A stretch of DNA of 64,000 bases from Shewanella algicola (GTDB lineage: Bacteria; Pseudomonadota; Gammaproteobacteria; Enterobacterales; Shewanellaceae). Where the stretch lies: positions 1 to 64,000 of the forward strand of contig NZ_BMQI01000019.1 of NCBI RefSeq assembly GCF_014648035.1. The letters are read 5' to 3'. Of the stretch, positions 53,669 to 63,518 are shown one piece after another. The stretch's first letter is position 1. Each line of letters opens with the position of its first letter. Both the position numbers and the translations under genes were made by a program. The notes under the pieces are model-generated. The model was not told the DNA's origin, ran no database searches, and saw nothing but the letters and a program-made list of their open reading frames with translations.

Positions 53669-54214
53669 ATGTTGCAACGTTTAATGCGCGATCATAAGCG
53701 TATTGCCATTTTGTTGAATATTCTTTCGAATAAGTTGACTCGATTGGCTGATGGAAACGGGGTGAATTTTAATCTTGTTAGAGACATTGTTGAGTATATG
53801 CAAGGGTATGCTGAACACAGCCATCATCCACTGGAAGATATTATTTTTGACTACTACAGCAATAAGGCGGGTTTAGCTAATTGTGGCCAATTATATAACG
53901 AGCATCATCGTTTAGCGCAAGCTTCAGGCTCGCTGATTTATAGTCTTAATATGATTTTGTCTGATGTGGTGATTTCCCGTGAAAAGCTCATTAACGATTT
54001 ACGTGATTATATTCAACTACAAAAGCTGCATATGGAGTATGAAGAGCGTGAGGTTTTTCCACTGTTTGCGCAAACCTTCGATGATAATGATTGGGATAGG
54101 GTAGCGGTATTGTGCCAGCAACGATTAGTTGATGATCCTTTGTTCAACGACAATGATAAATCGATGTTTGAAGAGTTGCGAGCTTATATCGAAAAAGCAG
54201 AAACGACTATGTAG
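53669..54214 (+). CDS. Hemerythrin-like HHE domain protein
   Basis: 181 residues, all helical. His9 (MRDHKRI), the HSHHPLED motif near residue 51, NEHHRLAQ near 79 and HMEYEEREVFP near 122 supply the His and Glu ligands of a di-iron site. It could bind oxygen or NO, or repair iron centres, but no partner is nearby. A good GGGAGAAAG site precedes the start. Confidence 0.83.
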   Translation: MLQRLMRDHKRIAILLNILSNKLTRLADGNGVNFNLVRDIVEYMQGYAEHSHHPLEDIIFDYYSNKAGLANCGQLYNEHHRLAQASGSLIYSLNMILSDVVISREKLINDLRDYIQLQKLHMEYEEREVFPLFAQTFDDNDWDRVAVLCQQRLVDDPLFNDNDKSMFEELRAYIEKAETTM

Positions 54215-54236
54215 TGTTGGTCTTATTCTTGATAAC

Positions 54237-54263
54237 AAAAAGAGCGCTAAATGCGCTCTTTTT
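54237..54263. terminator. Bidirectional terminator
   Basis: Stem AAAAAGAGCGC/GCGCTCTTTTT with a five-base loop between two convergent genes. Confidence 0.9.
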
Positions 54264-54301
54264 ATGTGATGTTAGCTACAATCAAAGATTGAGCAGTATA
54301 G

Positions 54302-54487
54302 TTATAAAACTAACGTATTAGCATCAAAATCGAATGAATTATCGATATCTTGTAATTCCTTGAGCAAACGCTGTTTATCTTTAATGGCTTCAATCTCACG
54401 CCATTTGCGTTTTTTGGACGAGCTTTTTGAGCGGCTTGGTCTTTCAACAACTTCGTCTAGCGCACCACCATAGTCTAATCGATCCAT
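54302..54487 (-). CDS. DUF3545 family small protein
   Basis: 61 residues from ATG 54487, with AGGAGGT just upstream. A basic centre (RSKSSSKKRKWREIEAIKDK) is followed by an acidic helix (LLKELQDIDNSFDF). It matches the short DUF3545 proteins of Shewanella and Vibrio, whose function is unknown. The basic stretch could bind nucleic acid. Confidence 0.75.
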   Translation of the reverse strand: MDRLDYGGALDEVVERPSRSKSSSKKRKWREIEAIKDKQRLLKELQDIDNSFDFDANTLVL

Positions 54488-54612
54488 GGTAACCTCCCTT
54501 GTTATTATGATGTCTCTCAACAGATAAGTATCATATTTCAACTATAGGGTGCAACACTTGTGTTGCATTTAGGTTACTAAAAAATCACGATTTAGTGAAT
54601 TTTATAGAAATT

Positions 54613-54651
54613 AAAAACAAAAATGCCGTTCAAAAGTTGAACGGCATTTTT
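54613..54651 (-). terminator. Terminator of tal-pgi
   Basis: Fifteen-base-pair stem (54619-54633 with 54637-54651), a three-base loop and T residues on the minus strand, 40 bases after pgi. Confidence 0.9.
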
Positions 54652-54689
54652 TATTTAATTGTGCTTAATTGGTTCAATCAGGTTGGCTT

Positions 54690-56327
54690 TTATAGCTTAC
54701 CTTGACGATATAGGTTGACCAAAGCATTGCTTGAACTGTCTAGTTCTGTTGCATCTTGGTCAGCACCAATGCGCTCGAGTACATCATTACCTAACTGCTT
54801 ACCAAGCTCAACACCCCATTGATCAAATGAATTAATTTGCCATATTGCACCTTGCACAAATGTGCGGTGTTCATATAGCGCAATTAATGCACCTAGGGTT
54901 GTTGGGGTTAATTTATCCATCAATAAAGTATTGCTTGGTTTATTACCTGACATCACCTTATGTTTGGCGATAAGCGCTTTTTGTGGCTCATCAAGCTTAC
55001 TGTTACTGAGTTCTGCCAATGCTTCTTCAAACGTACGACCTTGCATTAATGCTTGGGTTTGCCCAAAGCAATTTGAGGCTAATTGGTCATGGTGTTCACC
55101 CAAAGGATTATGGCTTTGAAGTGGCATGATAAAGTCAGCAGGGATTAATGCTGTGCCTTGATGCAGTAATTGGTGATAAGCATGTTGACCATTAGTGCCT
55201 TCGCCACCCCAAATCACCGGGCCAGTACTGTAATCTACATCGGTGCCATCTAAGGTGACTGACTTGCCGTTACTTTCCATGTCAAGCTGTTGGAAATAAG
55301 CAGGTAAACCACGCAAATAATGGTCATAGGTTAAAATGACATGCGACTGTGAACCATGGAAATTACCATATAACACAGACAGCATCGCCATAATAACAGG
55401 CATATTTTGTGGTAAAGGCGTATTGGCAAAATGCTCATCCATTTGGTGAGCACCGTCAAGTAAGGCTTTAAAGTTATCCATACCGACTAATAGCGCGATT
55501 GGCAGACCAATCGCCGACCATAAAGAATAGCGTCCACCAACCCAATCCCACATTGGGAAAATGTTGTTAGCATCCATTCCAAATTCAGTCGCTTTAGTCA
55601 CATTAGATGTCACCGCAACGAAGTGCTTAGCAATATCTTGTTGTGTCGCGCCTTGAGCTAAAAACCACTCTTTTGCGCTTAAGGTATTTGTGAGTGTTTC
55701 TTGGGTGCCAAATGACTTTGATGACATGACAAACAAGGTTGTCTCGGCATTAAGTCCTTTAAGCTTTTCACAAATCGATGTCGCGTCAACGTTGGCGACA
55801 AAGTGGCAATTAAGCCCTGCATGCCAATAAGGTCTTAACGCTTGCGAGACAATCTTAGGTCCAAGAAATGAACCGCCAATACCAATGCTGACAACATCAG
55901 TGATGGCTTTACCTGTATAGCCTTTCCATTGTCCTGATTGAACTGACTCAACAAATTCGGCCATTTTAGCCAGTGTTTGTTGTACTTCAGGGACGATGTT
56001 GGCGCCTTCTGCAATGATTTCTTGCTCTGCTTTACTGCGAAGAGCGGTGTGAAGCACAGCACGGTGTTCCGTGTTGTTTATCACATCGCCATTAAACATG
56101 GCTGCGATTTTGTCTGTTAAGTTGGCTTCTTTAGCCAGTGAAAAAAGCAGCTCAAGCGTGTCATCGTTGATGCGGTTTTTAGAATAATCTAAAAACAGCC
56201 CACAAGACTTAACACTCATTTGTTCAAAACGTTGTGGGTTTTGAGCAAACAATTCGCGCATATGAGGCAATTGGCTTGTGTGAGCCTGCAGTGCTTTCCA
56301 GGTAGTACTTTGAGTGAGTTTAGTCAC
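54690..56327 (-). CDS. pgi: Glucose-6-phosphate isomerase
   Basis: 545 residues, similar to E. coli Pgi (549). [31 protein letters not shown] and [16 protein letters not shown] are the sugar-phosphate motifs. It interconverts glucose- and fructose-6-phosphate. It follows tal by 20 bases in one operon; such pairing ties glycolysis to the pentose phosphate pathway. Confidence 0.97.
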   Translation of the reverse strand: MTKLTQSTTWKALQAHTSQLPHMRELFAQNPQRFEQMSVKSCGLFLDYSKNRINDDTLELLFSLAKEANLTDKIAAMFNGDVINNTEHRAVLHTALRSKAEQEIIAEGANIVPEVQQTLAKMAEFVESVQSGQWKGYTGKAITDVVSIGIGGSFLGPKIVSQALRPYWHAGLNCHFVANVDATSICEKLKGLNAETTLFVMSSKSFGTQETLTNTLSAKEWFLAQGATQQDIAKHFVAVTSNVTKATEFGMDANNIFPMWDWVGGRYSLWSAIGLPIALLVGMDNFKALLDGAHQMDEHFANTPLPQNMPVIMAMLSVLYGNFHGSQSHVILTYDHYLRGLPAYFQQLDMESNGKSVTLDGTDVDYSTGPVIWGGEGTNGQHAYHQLLHQGTALIPADFIMPLQSHNPLGEHHDQLASNCFGQTQALMQGRTFEEALAELSNSKLDEPQKALIAKHKVMSGNKPSNTLLMDKLTPTTLGALIALYEHRTFVQGAIWQINSFDQWGVELGKQLGNDVLERIGADQDATELDSSSNALVNLYRQGKL

Positions 56328-56346
56328 GAGTAAAGTCTCCTACTGT

Positions 56347-57300
56347 TTAGCTTAATTTGCTTTTTAGCATAACTTCTAGTTTGCCCTGATCGATGGCAAA
56401 GTTACGAATACCTTCTGCTAACTTGTCAACGGCCATTGGATCTTCATTAAAGGCCCAGCGGAATTGCTCTTCAGTGAGTGCTGTTGGCGCTGCAACTGTT
56501 GATGTTGTTGCCACTAATTTACGGCTAATGGTTACATCTGTGTTAGCTAATTCTTCAAGCAGGGCTGGGCCAATCGTTAAACGGTCACAACCGGCTAATT
56601 CGATAATCTCACCGATGTTTCTGAAGCTCGCACCCATCACTACTGTGTTGTAGCCATGTTGCTTGTAGTAGTTGTAAATTTCAGTAACAGAAACCACACC
56701 TGGGTCAGTTTCTGCGGTGTAATCTTGACCTGTGTCTTTTTTATACCAATCTAAAATACGGCCGACAAAAGGCGAAATAAGATATACGCCAGCTTCAGCA
56801 CAAGCTCTTGCTTGGGCAAAACTAAACAGTAAGGTTAAGTTACAGTTGATGCCTTCTTTTTCGAGCTCTTTTGCAGCGCAAATGCCTTCCCAAGTAGAAG
56901 CCAACTTAATAAGAATGCGTGACTTATCAATACCCGCTTCTTGGTAAAGTTTAATTAGTTTGTGAGCTTTATCAATTGAGCGTTGTTTGTCGAACGATAA
57001 GCGTGCATCAACTTCTGTAGAAATGCGGCCAGGTACTAATTTTAAAATTTCAACACCGATGTTGACAGCCAGTTTATCGCCAGCATCTTCGATTTGTTGC
57101 TCAATGCTGCTGCTCTGTGTTTTAGCCCAAGCAATCGAGTCATCAATAAGCGGTGTATATTCTGGAATTTGAGATGCTTTTAAAATCAATGATGGATTGG
57201 TCGTGGCATCTTCAGGCTGGTAACGCTTAATTGCCTCTATGTCGCCAGTATCAGCAACGATGGTAGTGAATGACTTGAGTTGCGCGAGTGTGTTGGCCAT
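56347..57300 (-). CDS. tal: Transaldolase
   Basis: 317 residues, the length of E. coli Tal[13 protein letters not shown] near residue 31 and the Schiff-base Lys in [11 protein letters not shown] near 132 are intact. It transfers dihydroxyacetone units in the pentose phosphate pathway. First gene of tal-pgi. In E. coli talB lies in the same thr-yaaA-yaaJ neighbourhood. Confidence 0.96.
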   Translation of the reverse strand: MANTLAQLKSFTTIVADTGDIEAIKRYQPEDATTNPSLILKASQIPEYTPLIDDSIAWAKTQSSSIEQQIEDAGDKLAVNIGVEILKLVPGRISTEVDARLSFDKQRSIDKAHKLIKLYQEAGIDKSRILIKLASTWEGICAAKELEKEGINCNLTLLFSFAQARACAEAGVYLISPFVGRILDWYKKDTGQDYTAETDPGVVSVTEIYNYYKQHGYNTVVMGASFRNIGEIIELAGCDRLTIGPALLEELANTDVTISRKLVATTSTVAAPTALTEEQFRWAFNEDPMAVDKLAEGIRNFAIDQGKLEVMLKSKLS

Positions 57301-57543
57301 GGAAATTTCCTCTCGATAAGCAATTAATATAGATCTATACCTTTATTAGAAGCGATTTTAGGGATTATTCCAACTTAATTTGTAAAAAAATTACGAAAAA
57401 ACCCATTATTTTCACTTAAATTTAATTGATATTGTTGCTAAACAGACAGAATTGGTTAACCAAGTTGAACTTGATTGGCAATTCAGAAATCGCAACGTCA
57501 GTGATAATCACCGTTGTATTGATTTTTAGGTTGTTCTGAAAAT

Positions 57544-57571
57544 AAAAAAGCCGCTGCAAGCAGCGACTTTT
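57544..57571 (-). terminator. Terminator of the OmpA-like gene
   Basis: Interrupted stem AAAAGcCGCTG/CAGCGaCTTTT with CAAG loop, 25 bases after the stop. Confidence 0.75.
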
Positions 57572-57595
57572 AAGTGTAGCGTATTATTTTGACAA

Positions 57596-58708
57596 TTAAC
57601 GCATTACTGGACGTTTTTCAGTACCAGTAATAATCGCTTCGATACGACGGTTTACACGGTTTGCTTCAGCAGAGCTACCTTGCATAACGGGTTTAGTTAC
57701 GCCATAACCTACAGAGCTGATACGGTTAGAGCTAATGCCATATTTAGTGTTTAATGCATTTGCTACAGCTACAGCACGACGCTCAGAAAGCTTCATGTTG
57801 TATTCTGCTTTACCTACGTTAGACGCGTGGCCTTCGATAGATACAGTGTGCTGTGGGTACTTAGTTAAATAGTCAGCTAATTTTTCTAAATCAGCAAATG
57901 AACCAGTACGGATTTCAGCAGAATCGTTAGCGAATAAAATGCCGCCTAAATCATGCTTAGTTGTGATGTTTTCATAAACAGTACAACCTGTTGCATCAAC
58001 TTTGTGAGTCATTGGAGTGTCTGCACACTTGTCGATGTTGTTTGTTACACCATCTTTGTCATCATCGCCAGGTGCGGCAACAACAGCGGCAACAACAGGT
58101 GCTGCAGCGACAGGTGCAGGGCTAGCAGTACCAAAACGGTAGCTAAGTGCTAAACCCCAGTAGTTGCTTTCCATTTTAAGGTTATCTAAAACGTCAGCAT
58201 CCATGTTTTCGTAGCGACGGTATTTAGCTTGTAATTTTAAGTTGTCGGTAAAGTTATAACCAACACCCGCACCTACAAATAAACCAACACCTGAATCGCT
58301 TAAGTTTGAGCCATTAATTTTTTTGTCGTTTTCAAGAAGGTAGCTGTAAGTACCAACTTCAGAAGAAAGACTCCACTTGTCAGCTAATGGGTAAAAACCA
58401 ACAACACCAACGCTAACACCGCTTGCGCCAACGTCATACATGTTGCCGTTAGTACCAGTCCATTCAGCGTTGCCTAGATCACGGTAGCCGACTTCAACAC
58501 CGATGAATTCGTTAAATAAATAGCCACCAAACACATCCCATGCATATGGGTCATCGTCACCACATGTCAATGCGTTGTCGCAATTTTGTTCGTAATCGTT
58601 AATGCCTACACCACCACCAATATACCAAGGAGTCATTTCGTCAGCGGCAGAGGCTGCAAAAGGTAACATAGAGGTGAGTAATACTACTTTTAATGTGTTC
58701 TTCATCAT
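57596..58708 (-). CDS. ompA: OmpA-family outer membrane porin
   Basis: 370 residues. A signal peptide (MMKNTLKVVLLTSMLPFAASA) is followed by an eight-stranded barrel domain (WYIGGGVGINDY to ALSYRFG, about 28-193) and an Ala/Pro hinge. A calcium-binding type linker (DDDKDGVTNNIDKC) leads to the OmpA peptidoglycan-binding domain (SIEGHASNVGKAEYNMKLSERRA near 295-317). It anchors the outer membrane to the wall. It is separated by terminators from tal and xfp. Confidence 0.92.
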   Translation of the reverse strand: MMKNTLKVVLLTSMLPFAASAADEMTPWYIGGGVGINDYEQNCDNALTCGDDDPYAWDVFGGYLFNEFIGVEVGYRDLGNAEWTGTNGNMYDVGASGVSVGVVGFYPLADKWSLSSEVGTYSYLLENDKKINGSNLSDSGVGLFVGAGVGYNFTDNLKLQAKYRRYENMDADVLDNLKMESNYWGLALSYRFGTASPAPVAAAPVVAAVVAAPGDDDKDGVTNNIDKCADTPMTHKVDATGCTVYENITTKHDLGGILFANDSAEIRTGSFADLEKLADYLTKYPQHTVSIEGHASNVGKAEYNMKLSERRAVAVANALNTKYGISSNRISSVGYGVTKPVMQGSSAEANRVNRRIEAIITGTEKRPVMR

Positions 58709-59103
58709 AATTTTTAGTCCATTGTTATTTTACTCCACCATACATGCATGTAACGGAGTTGTTAAATTCATGCATTGCTGACACTTAGCGTGGTGATTCT
58801 TTGTATTTTAGTCAGCGGCGCAATTATGGGCTGTAATTAGATGTTTTTCTATAGTAAAAAGGATTAATTTTTTGTAATGGTCAATATAAAGGCACTGTTG
58901 TTAAATTGACTAATGATAAAAATAACCTTTAAAAACAGTGACTAACAAAGCTTGTTTTGAGGTATGAATGATTGAAAATCAATTACGAATATAACCTTTA
59001 TTTTTAATAAGTTAATCTAATACACTCAAAAATGTTGTGTTTCTGGAACGGTAGACAAAAAAATACGCCTTTACGGCGTATTTTTGTTAGCTAACTGACT
59101 GAA
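58709..59103. other. Promoter region of the OmpA-like gene
   Basis: 395 bases, AT-rich, without a gene. It holds the OmpA promoter and leader and the xfp terminator (59057-59085). The long untranslated leader expected for OmpA mRNAs is possible, but I cannot place a promoter with confidence. Confidence 0.5.
59057..59085 (-). terminator. Terminator of xfp
   Basis: Stem AAAAATACGCC/GGCGTATTTTT with a five-base loop, followed by T residues on the minus strand. Confidence 0.85.
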
Positions 59104-61470
59104 TTAACGAGTCCATACCCAGTTTTCAATTTCTTCAGGGTCTACACCGTTGGCTTTGATGTAGTTCTTGTGATCAACTAAGCGTTGTAACATGTCTGTT
59201 GTAATTGCAACATGTTGAGTTTCATCAATCACTCCTTGTTGGAACAATTTATATGCCATATCGATAACAAGGTGATAGCGAGATGTTCCGTTACGTACGC
59301 CCATATCGAATGGTGTAGTAGTTGAACCTTCTTCTTCATAACCTTTAATACGGAAACGGCGGTTGCCTTTATAATCAAACACCAATTTTTTGATGGTATT
59401 TGGGTAACCGTGATAGTTAAATACCACACCTTTATCTTGAGTGAAGACTTCGTCCATCATCCAAGGCTTGCTTTGGAATTTAAGGCTACCTAAACCGCTA
59501 CTATGTAGTTCAGATACACTGACAAAACGGATACGCACTCTTGGTAATATTTCACGAATGAGTACTAATGAAGCCATACATTCTTGTGTTGCATAATCAC
59601 CACAACCCGCTAATACCACATCAGGATTTTCGTCAGAAGCAAAATCCCACACCATGACACCATCTTTTGCTTGTTTACGAGCTTCATCTAATGATAACCA
59701 CTGTGGTAGCGATTTTTTACCCGCAACAATAATGTTTAGCTTGTCTCTGTCTGCATAAGCGCGTTCAGTATAAACCAAGGTGCTGTTGGCATCTGCAGGT
59801 AAATAAGCAGAGATAATGTCTGGGTGTTTTTCTAACATGGCTCCAAGGAACGATGGATTCTGGTGAGAATAACCATTGTGATCTTGGCGCTCTAGAAGCG
59901 ATGACAACACTACGTTACATGCAGGGATAGGCTTACGGAAGTGAATGCCTTGGCTCGCATGTACATATTTACAGTATTGGTCAGCCATTGAAGATACAAC
60001 TTGTGAGAATGCCTCATAAGTCGGGAACATGCCGTGACGCCCCGTTACTGTATAACCGTGTAGCATACCGAAAAGTAAGTTTTCTGATAACAGCTCAATG
60101 ACACGGCCATCACGTGACATGTCTTCATCCCAACTTTCAATTGGCCACTGCCAAGCGCGATCTGTTTCTTCAAATACTGCTTGTAACTGGTTTGAATAGG
60201 TTTCATCTGGGCTGAAAATACGCAAGTTACGTTGATCTCGGTTTAATTTGAATGCATCACGCATCCATTGACCCATTTTCAACATTGAGAAACCGCGCTG
60301 ACCACGTGGGATTTCAGCACCGTAACCTAATTTCGTTAAATCAGGGTTTGCCAGTGCACGCACCACTTCGCCGCCGTAACTTAAACGTTGACGACCACAG
60401 CACAGATCTTTTGGTGGCATTAAAGACATGATATCTTTATCAAATACTAACTCACCTGTTTCTGTCGTTTCTACTAACTCTTCAAACTTGTAGCTGGCTA
60501 ACCATGCGTCAAGTGCCGCAAGGTGGCCTTTATCTTTAGCACAGTTGTTGACAATCACTTGGTGTGATTCGCAGTTACCTTCTAGTTTTTTACCGTCGTA
60601 TTCAGATGTGCCTGTCCAACCTTTTGCTGTGCGCATTAAAATTACAGGCCAACGAGGTTTGACTACATCTTCACCTGAACGTGCACGACGTTGAATGTCA
60701 TTAATCATGTCATATGATAAGTCCATTGCTGCTGTCATCTGTTCAAAAATATCAGTGTCTAGTTGGTCATCAACAATAATTGGGTGGTAACCCAAGCCGC
60801 GGAACTCGAGATCTAACTCTTCATGGCTCATACGACCCATACGTGTTGGGCCTGAAATCTTATAACCATTGATATGAACAATCGGCAATACAGCACCGTT
60901 GTTAGCTGGAGAGACTAAACGGTTAGCATACCAAGACGCGGCTAAAGGACCAGTTTCTGCTTCACCGTCACCAATTAAACAGGCAGCAATAAGGTTTGGA
61001 TTATCAAGTACTGAACCCCAAGCAACAGAAAGTGAATATCCTAGCTCACCACCTTCTAGAATCTGCCCAGGGGCTTCTGGGTTAGCGTGTGAAGGGTAGC
61101 CATATGCAGCAGAGAATTTTTTACAAATATCTTCAATGCCCGTTTCGGTAAATGGGATCGTTTCTGGGTAGAAGTGGCTTAATGAACCTTCAACAAATAA
61201 GTTTGCTTGTACTGCTGGGAAACCATGGCCAGGACCGACAAGATAAATAAATTCACGCTTATGTTTAACAATTAAACGGTTAACGTTGGCATAGACAAAG
61301 TTGATACCCGGGCAGGTGCCCCAGTGACCAAGAAGACGTGGTTTGATATCTGTGTGCTGTAAAGGACGTTTGAATAGAACGTTTTGCTTTAAATAAATTT
61401 GTGAAGTAGCAAGGAAGTTGGTTGCTCTTACATATTTCTTTAGCGCGGTGATCTCATTTGAGTTAGCCAT
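59104..61470 (-). CDS. xfp: Phosphoketolase
   Basis: 788 residues, full length. A thiamine-diphosphate enzyme: GHWGTCPGINF, GPGHGFPA, GDGEAETGPLA and SHQNPSFL are phosphoketolase signatures. It splits xylulose-5-phosphate (and often fructose-6-phosphate) into acetyl phosphate and a triose or tetrose phosphate. With tal and pgi next door it could route pentose phosphates to acetate. The product acetyl phosphate also needs acetate kinase, encoded elsewhere. A CRP-like site lies 215-230 bases upstream. Confidence 0.95.
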   Translation of the reverse strand: MANSNEITALKKYVRATNFLATSQIYLKQNVLFKRPLQHTDIKPRLLGHWGTCPGINFVYANVNRLIVKHKREFIYLVGPGHGFPAVQANLFVEGSLSHFYPETIPFTETGIEDICKKFSAAYGYPSHANPEAPGQILEGGELGYSLSVAWGSVLDNPNLIAACLIGDGEAETGPLAASWYANRLVSPANNGAVLPIVHINGYKISGPTRMGRMSHEELDLEFRGLGYHPIIVDDQLDTDIFEQMTAAMDLSYDMINDIQRRARSGEDVVKPRWPVILMRTAKGWTGTSEYDGKKLEGNCESHQVIVNNCAKDKGHLAALDAWLASYKFEELVETTETGELVFDKDIMSLMPPKDLCCGRQRLSYGGEVVRALANPDLTKLGYGAEIPRGQRGFSMLKMGQWMRDAFKLNRDQRNLRIFSPDETYSNQLQAVFEETDRAWQWPIESWDEDMSRDGRVIELLSENLLFGMLHGYTVTGRHGMFPTYEAFSQVVSSMADQYCKYVHASQGIHFRKPIPACNVVLSSLLERQDHNGYSHQNPSFLGAMLEKHPDIISAYLPADANSTLVYTERAYADRDKLNIIVAGKKSLPQWLSLDEARKQAKDGVMVWDFASDENPDVVLAGCGDYATQECMASLVLIREILPRVRIRFVSVSELHSSGLGSLKFQSKPWMMDEVFTQDKGVVFNYHGYPNTIKKLVFDYKGNRRFRIKGYEEEGSTTTPFDMGVRNGTSRYHLVIDMAYKLFQQGVIDETQHVAITTDMLQRLVDHKNYIKANGVDPEEIENWVWTR

Positions 61471-61974
61471 AGTGACCTCGGTTAAAAGTGAAAATATTTA
61501 ATTAACTTTCTTGGTAAGTACTGTATTCGTAATTTAGTTACAATAATGTGGCCTTTATCTAATTTCTAAGTAATATTTTTTAGTCTTGATCGCACTTTTT
61601 TAGGTTTTGGTGCTAATCGCTTGAAATTTAATAACGATTCATTGGTTTTTTATAAATAGAGCATTAATTATAGAAGTGATAAAGTGTGATGTGGCTCACT
61701 TGTGGTTTTGGTTTTAATTGTGTTGCCTTCACGTTTTATTTGCCTAGGCAATCCATCTATTAGGTAACATGGTTTTAGCATTCAGGTAATTCGGCAAACA
61801 ATACCTATGAATCAACATGCTTTAGCTTTTATAATGTTTGATTAAATTGACGCCCAACGTGTCACGCAAAACAGTTTGCACAGTGACGTGCTTAGTCTGT
61901 TTATGTCGATATAAATATTCAGGTATAAATCTGAAACAAAAAAAATAACCTTATAACGGGGAAGATAAATCAAT
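61471..61974. other. Divergent control region xfp / alanine symporter
   Basis: 504 bases without a gene. It contains the CRP-like site at 61685-61700 and a 12-base palindrome TTGCCTAGGCAA (61740-61751). No convincing promoter hexamers were assigned. Confidence 0.6.
61685..61700. promoter_or_regulatory. CRP-like site between xfp and alanine symporter
   Basis: TGTGATGTGGCTCACT matches the CRP consensus at nine of ten conserved positions. It lies about 215 bases from xfp and 275 from the symporter, so either gene could be the target. Confidence 0.65.
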
Positions 61975-63417
61975 ATGGCAATGTTAGAAACGATCATTAA
62001 TTTCATGAACAGCCTACTATGGGGCAAGTTATTGGTATACGGCTTGGTTGGTGCAGGTCTGTTTTTTACCATACGTCTTGGCTTTATTCAGATAACTCAC
62101 TTTGTTCATGGTATTAAAGTATTATCTATCAGTCGCCGCCCTGGTAAGCATGGCTTGTCATCATTTCAGGTATTTTGTACCAGTATGGCGGCCCGTGTTG
62201 GCGCTGGTAATATGGCTGGTGTTGCCGTCGCTATTGGTACCGCAGGCCCCGGTGCTGTGTTCTGGATGTGGGCAATTGCTGTGCTAGGTATGGCTACCGC
62301 GATGATTGAATCAACCTTAGCCCAAGTTTATAAAGTGAAAGACTCTGACGGACAATACCGTGGCGGTCCTGCTTATTATATGGAAAAAGGCTTAGGCCAA
62401 CGTTGGATGGGTGTACTGTTTTCATTCTTCTTAATTTTAGCTTTTGGTTTAGTTTTTAACGCTGTTCAAGCTAATACCATCACCGGTGCTATGACTCAAG
62501 TCTTTGGCTTTGAACCGTTATATATTGGTATTGCCATTGTAATTTGCAGCGCATTCGTTATTACTGGTGGCTTAAAGAAAGTCGCTAAAGCCTCTGAATT
62601 AATTGTACCTGTTATGGCAGTTGCCTATATCGTCATTGCGTTTGTAGTGGTGGTAATGAATATTGAAAAGCTTCCAGATGTATTTATGTTGGTGATAAAC
62701 AGCGCCTTTGGTTGGCAAGAAGTGGCAGCCGGCGGTATTGCTTATAGTGTTGCACAAGCAATGCAAGCGGGTATCGCACGTGGTTTGTTTTCAAACGAAG
62801 CTGGTATGGGCAGCGCGGCGAACGTTGCAGCAAGTGCATCACCTAATCCTAATCACCCTGCATCACAAGGCTTTGTGCAAATGATGGGAGTATTTGTAGA
62901 CACTATTGTGATTTGTACTGCAACTGCCGCCATTATTTTACTCTCTGGTGATGCCGCTGCCGGTTCTGACGGTATTGCTAAAACCATTAGCGCTTTAACC
63001 AGCCATGTTGGTGATTGGGGCGGTGCCTTTATTGCTTTTGCTATTTTGCTGTTTTGTTTTACTTCTATTATTGCTAACTATTCATATGCTGAAACCAATG
63101 TGATGTTTTTGTCTGGTAACAGTAAAAAAGCGTTACCGATTTTCCGCTTAGTGGTTTTAGCCATGGTGATGTTTGGCTCAATGGCTAAAATCAGTTTGGT
63201 GTGGGATTTAGCCGATGTATCGATGGGATTGATGGCAATTGTTAACTTGGTGGCGCTTGTGTTGCTATCTGGCTTAGCAGTTCGAGTCATTAACGATTAC
63301 CGTGAGCAAATCGATGCGGGTATTGACCCTAAATTCGACACTAGCAAATTTCCTGAGTTGGCAGATCAGTTAGAAGAGAAAATTTGGCCAAATTCTGCTG
63401 AAGCAACCAAAAAGTAA
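61975..63417 (+). CDS. Alanine/glycine:Na+ symporter, AgcS family
   Basis: 480 residues and about eleven membrane helices. The AgcS signatures are clear: VFCTSMAARVGAGNMAGVAVAIGTAGPGAVFWMW near residue 63 (sodium and substrate sites) and GLFSNEAGMGSAANVAAS near 273. It takes up alanine or glycine with sodium. E. coli yaaJ of the same family lies next to yaaA and talB, so the neighbourhood is conserved. Confidence 0.93.
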   Translation: MAMLETIINFMNSLLWGKLLVYGLVGAGLFFTIRLGFIQITHFVHGIKVLSISRRPGKHGLSSFQVFCTSMAARVGAGNMAGVAVAIGTAGPGAVFWMWAIAVLGMATAMIESTLAQVYKVKDSDGQYRGGPAYYMEKGLGQRWMGVLFSFFLILAFGLVFNAVQANTITGAMTQVFGFEPLYIGIAIVICSAFVITGGLKKVAKASELIVPVMAVAYIVIAFVVVVMNIEKLPDVFMLVINSAFGWQEVAAGGIAYSVAQAMQAGIARGLFSNEAGMGSAANVAASASPNPNHPASQGFVQMMGVFVDTIVICTATAAIILLSGDAAAGSDGIAKTISALTSHVGDWGGAFIAFAILLFCFTSIIANYSYAETNVMFLSGNSKKALPIFRLVVLAMVMFGSMAKISLVWDLADVSMGLMAIVNLVALVLLSGLAVRVINDYREQIDAGIDPKFDTSKFPELADQLEEKIWPNSAEATKK

Positions 63418-63439
63418 GATTTATCTATTAAGGTAATCG

Positions 63440-63470
63440 AAAAAACCATGTCATTACGGCATGGTTTTTT
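63440..63470 (+). terminator. Terminator of the symporter gene
   Basis: Stem AAAAAACCATG/CATGGTTTTTT with a nine-base loop, followed by T residues. Confidence 0.85.
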
Positions 63471-63518
63471 TATATCAGTTCAGTATTATAAAGCTATGAT
63501 TTTATTTGGAGCGAACTT

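Noticed and set aside
57328..57339. Palindrome TATAGATCTATA upstream of tal
   Set aside because: Twelve-base AT-rich palindromes are expected by chance and no regulator could be matched.
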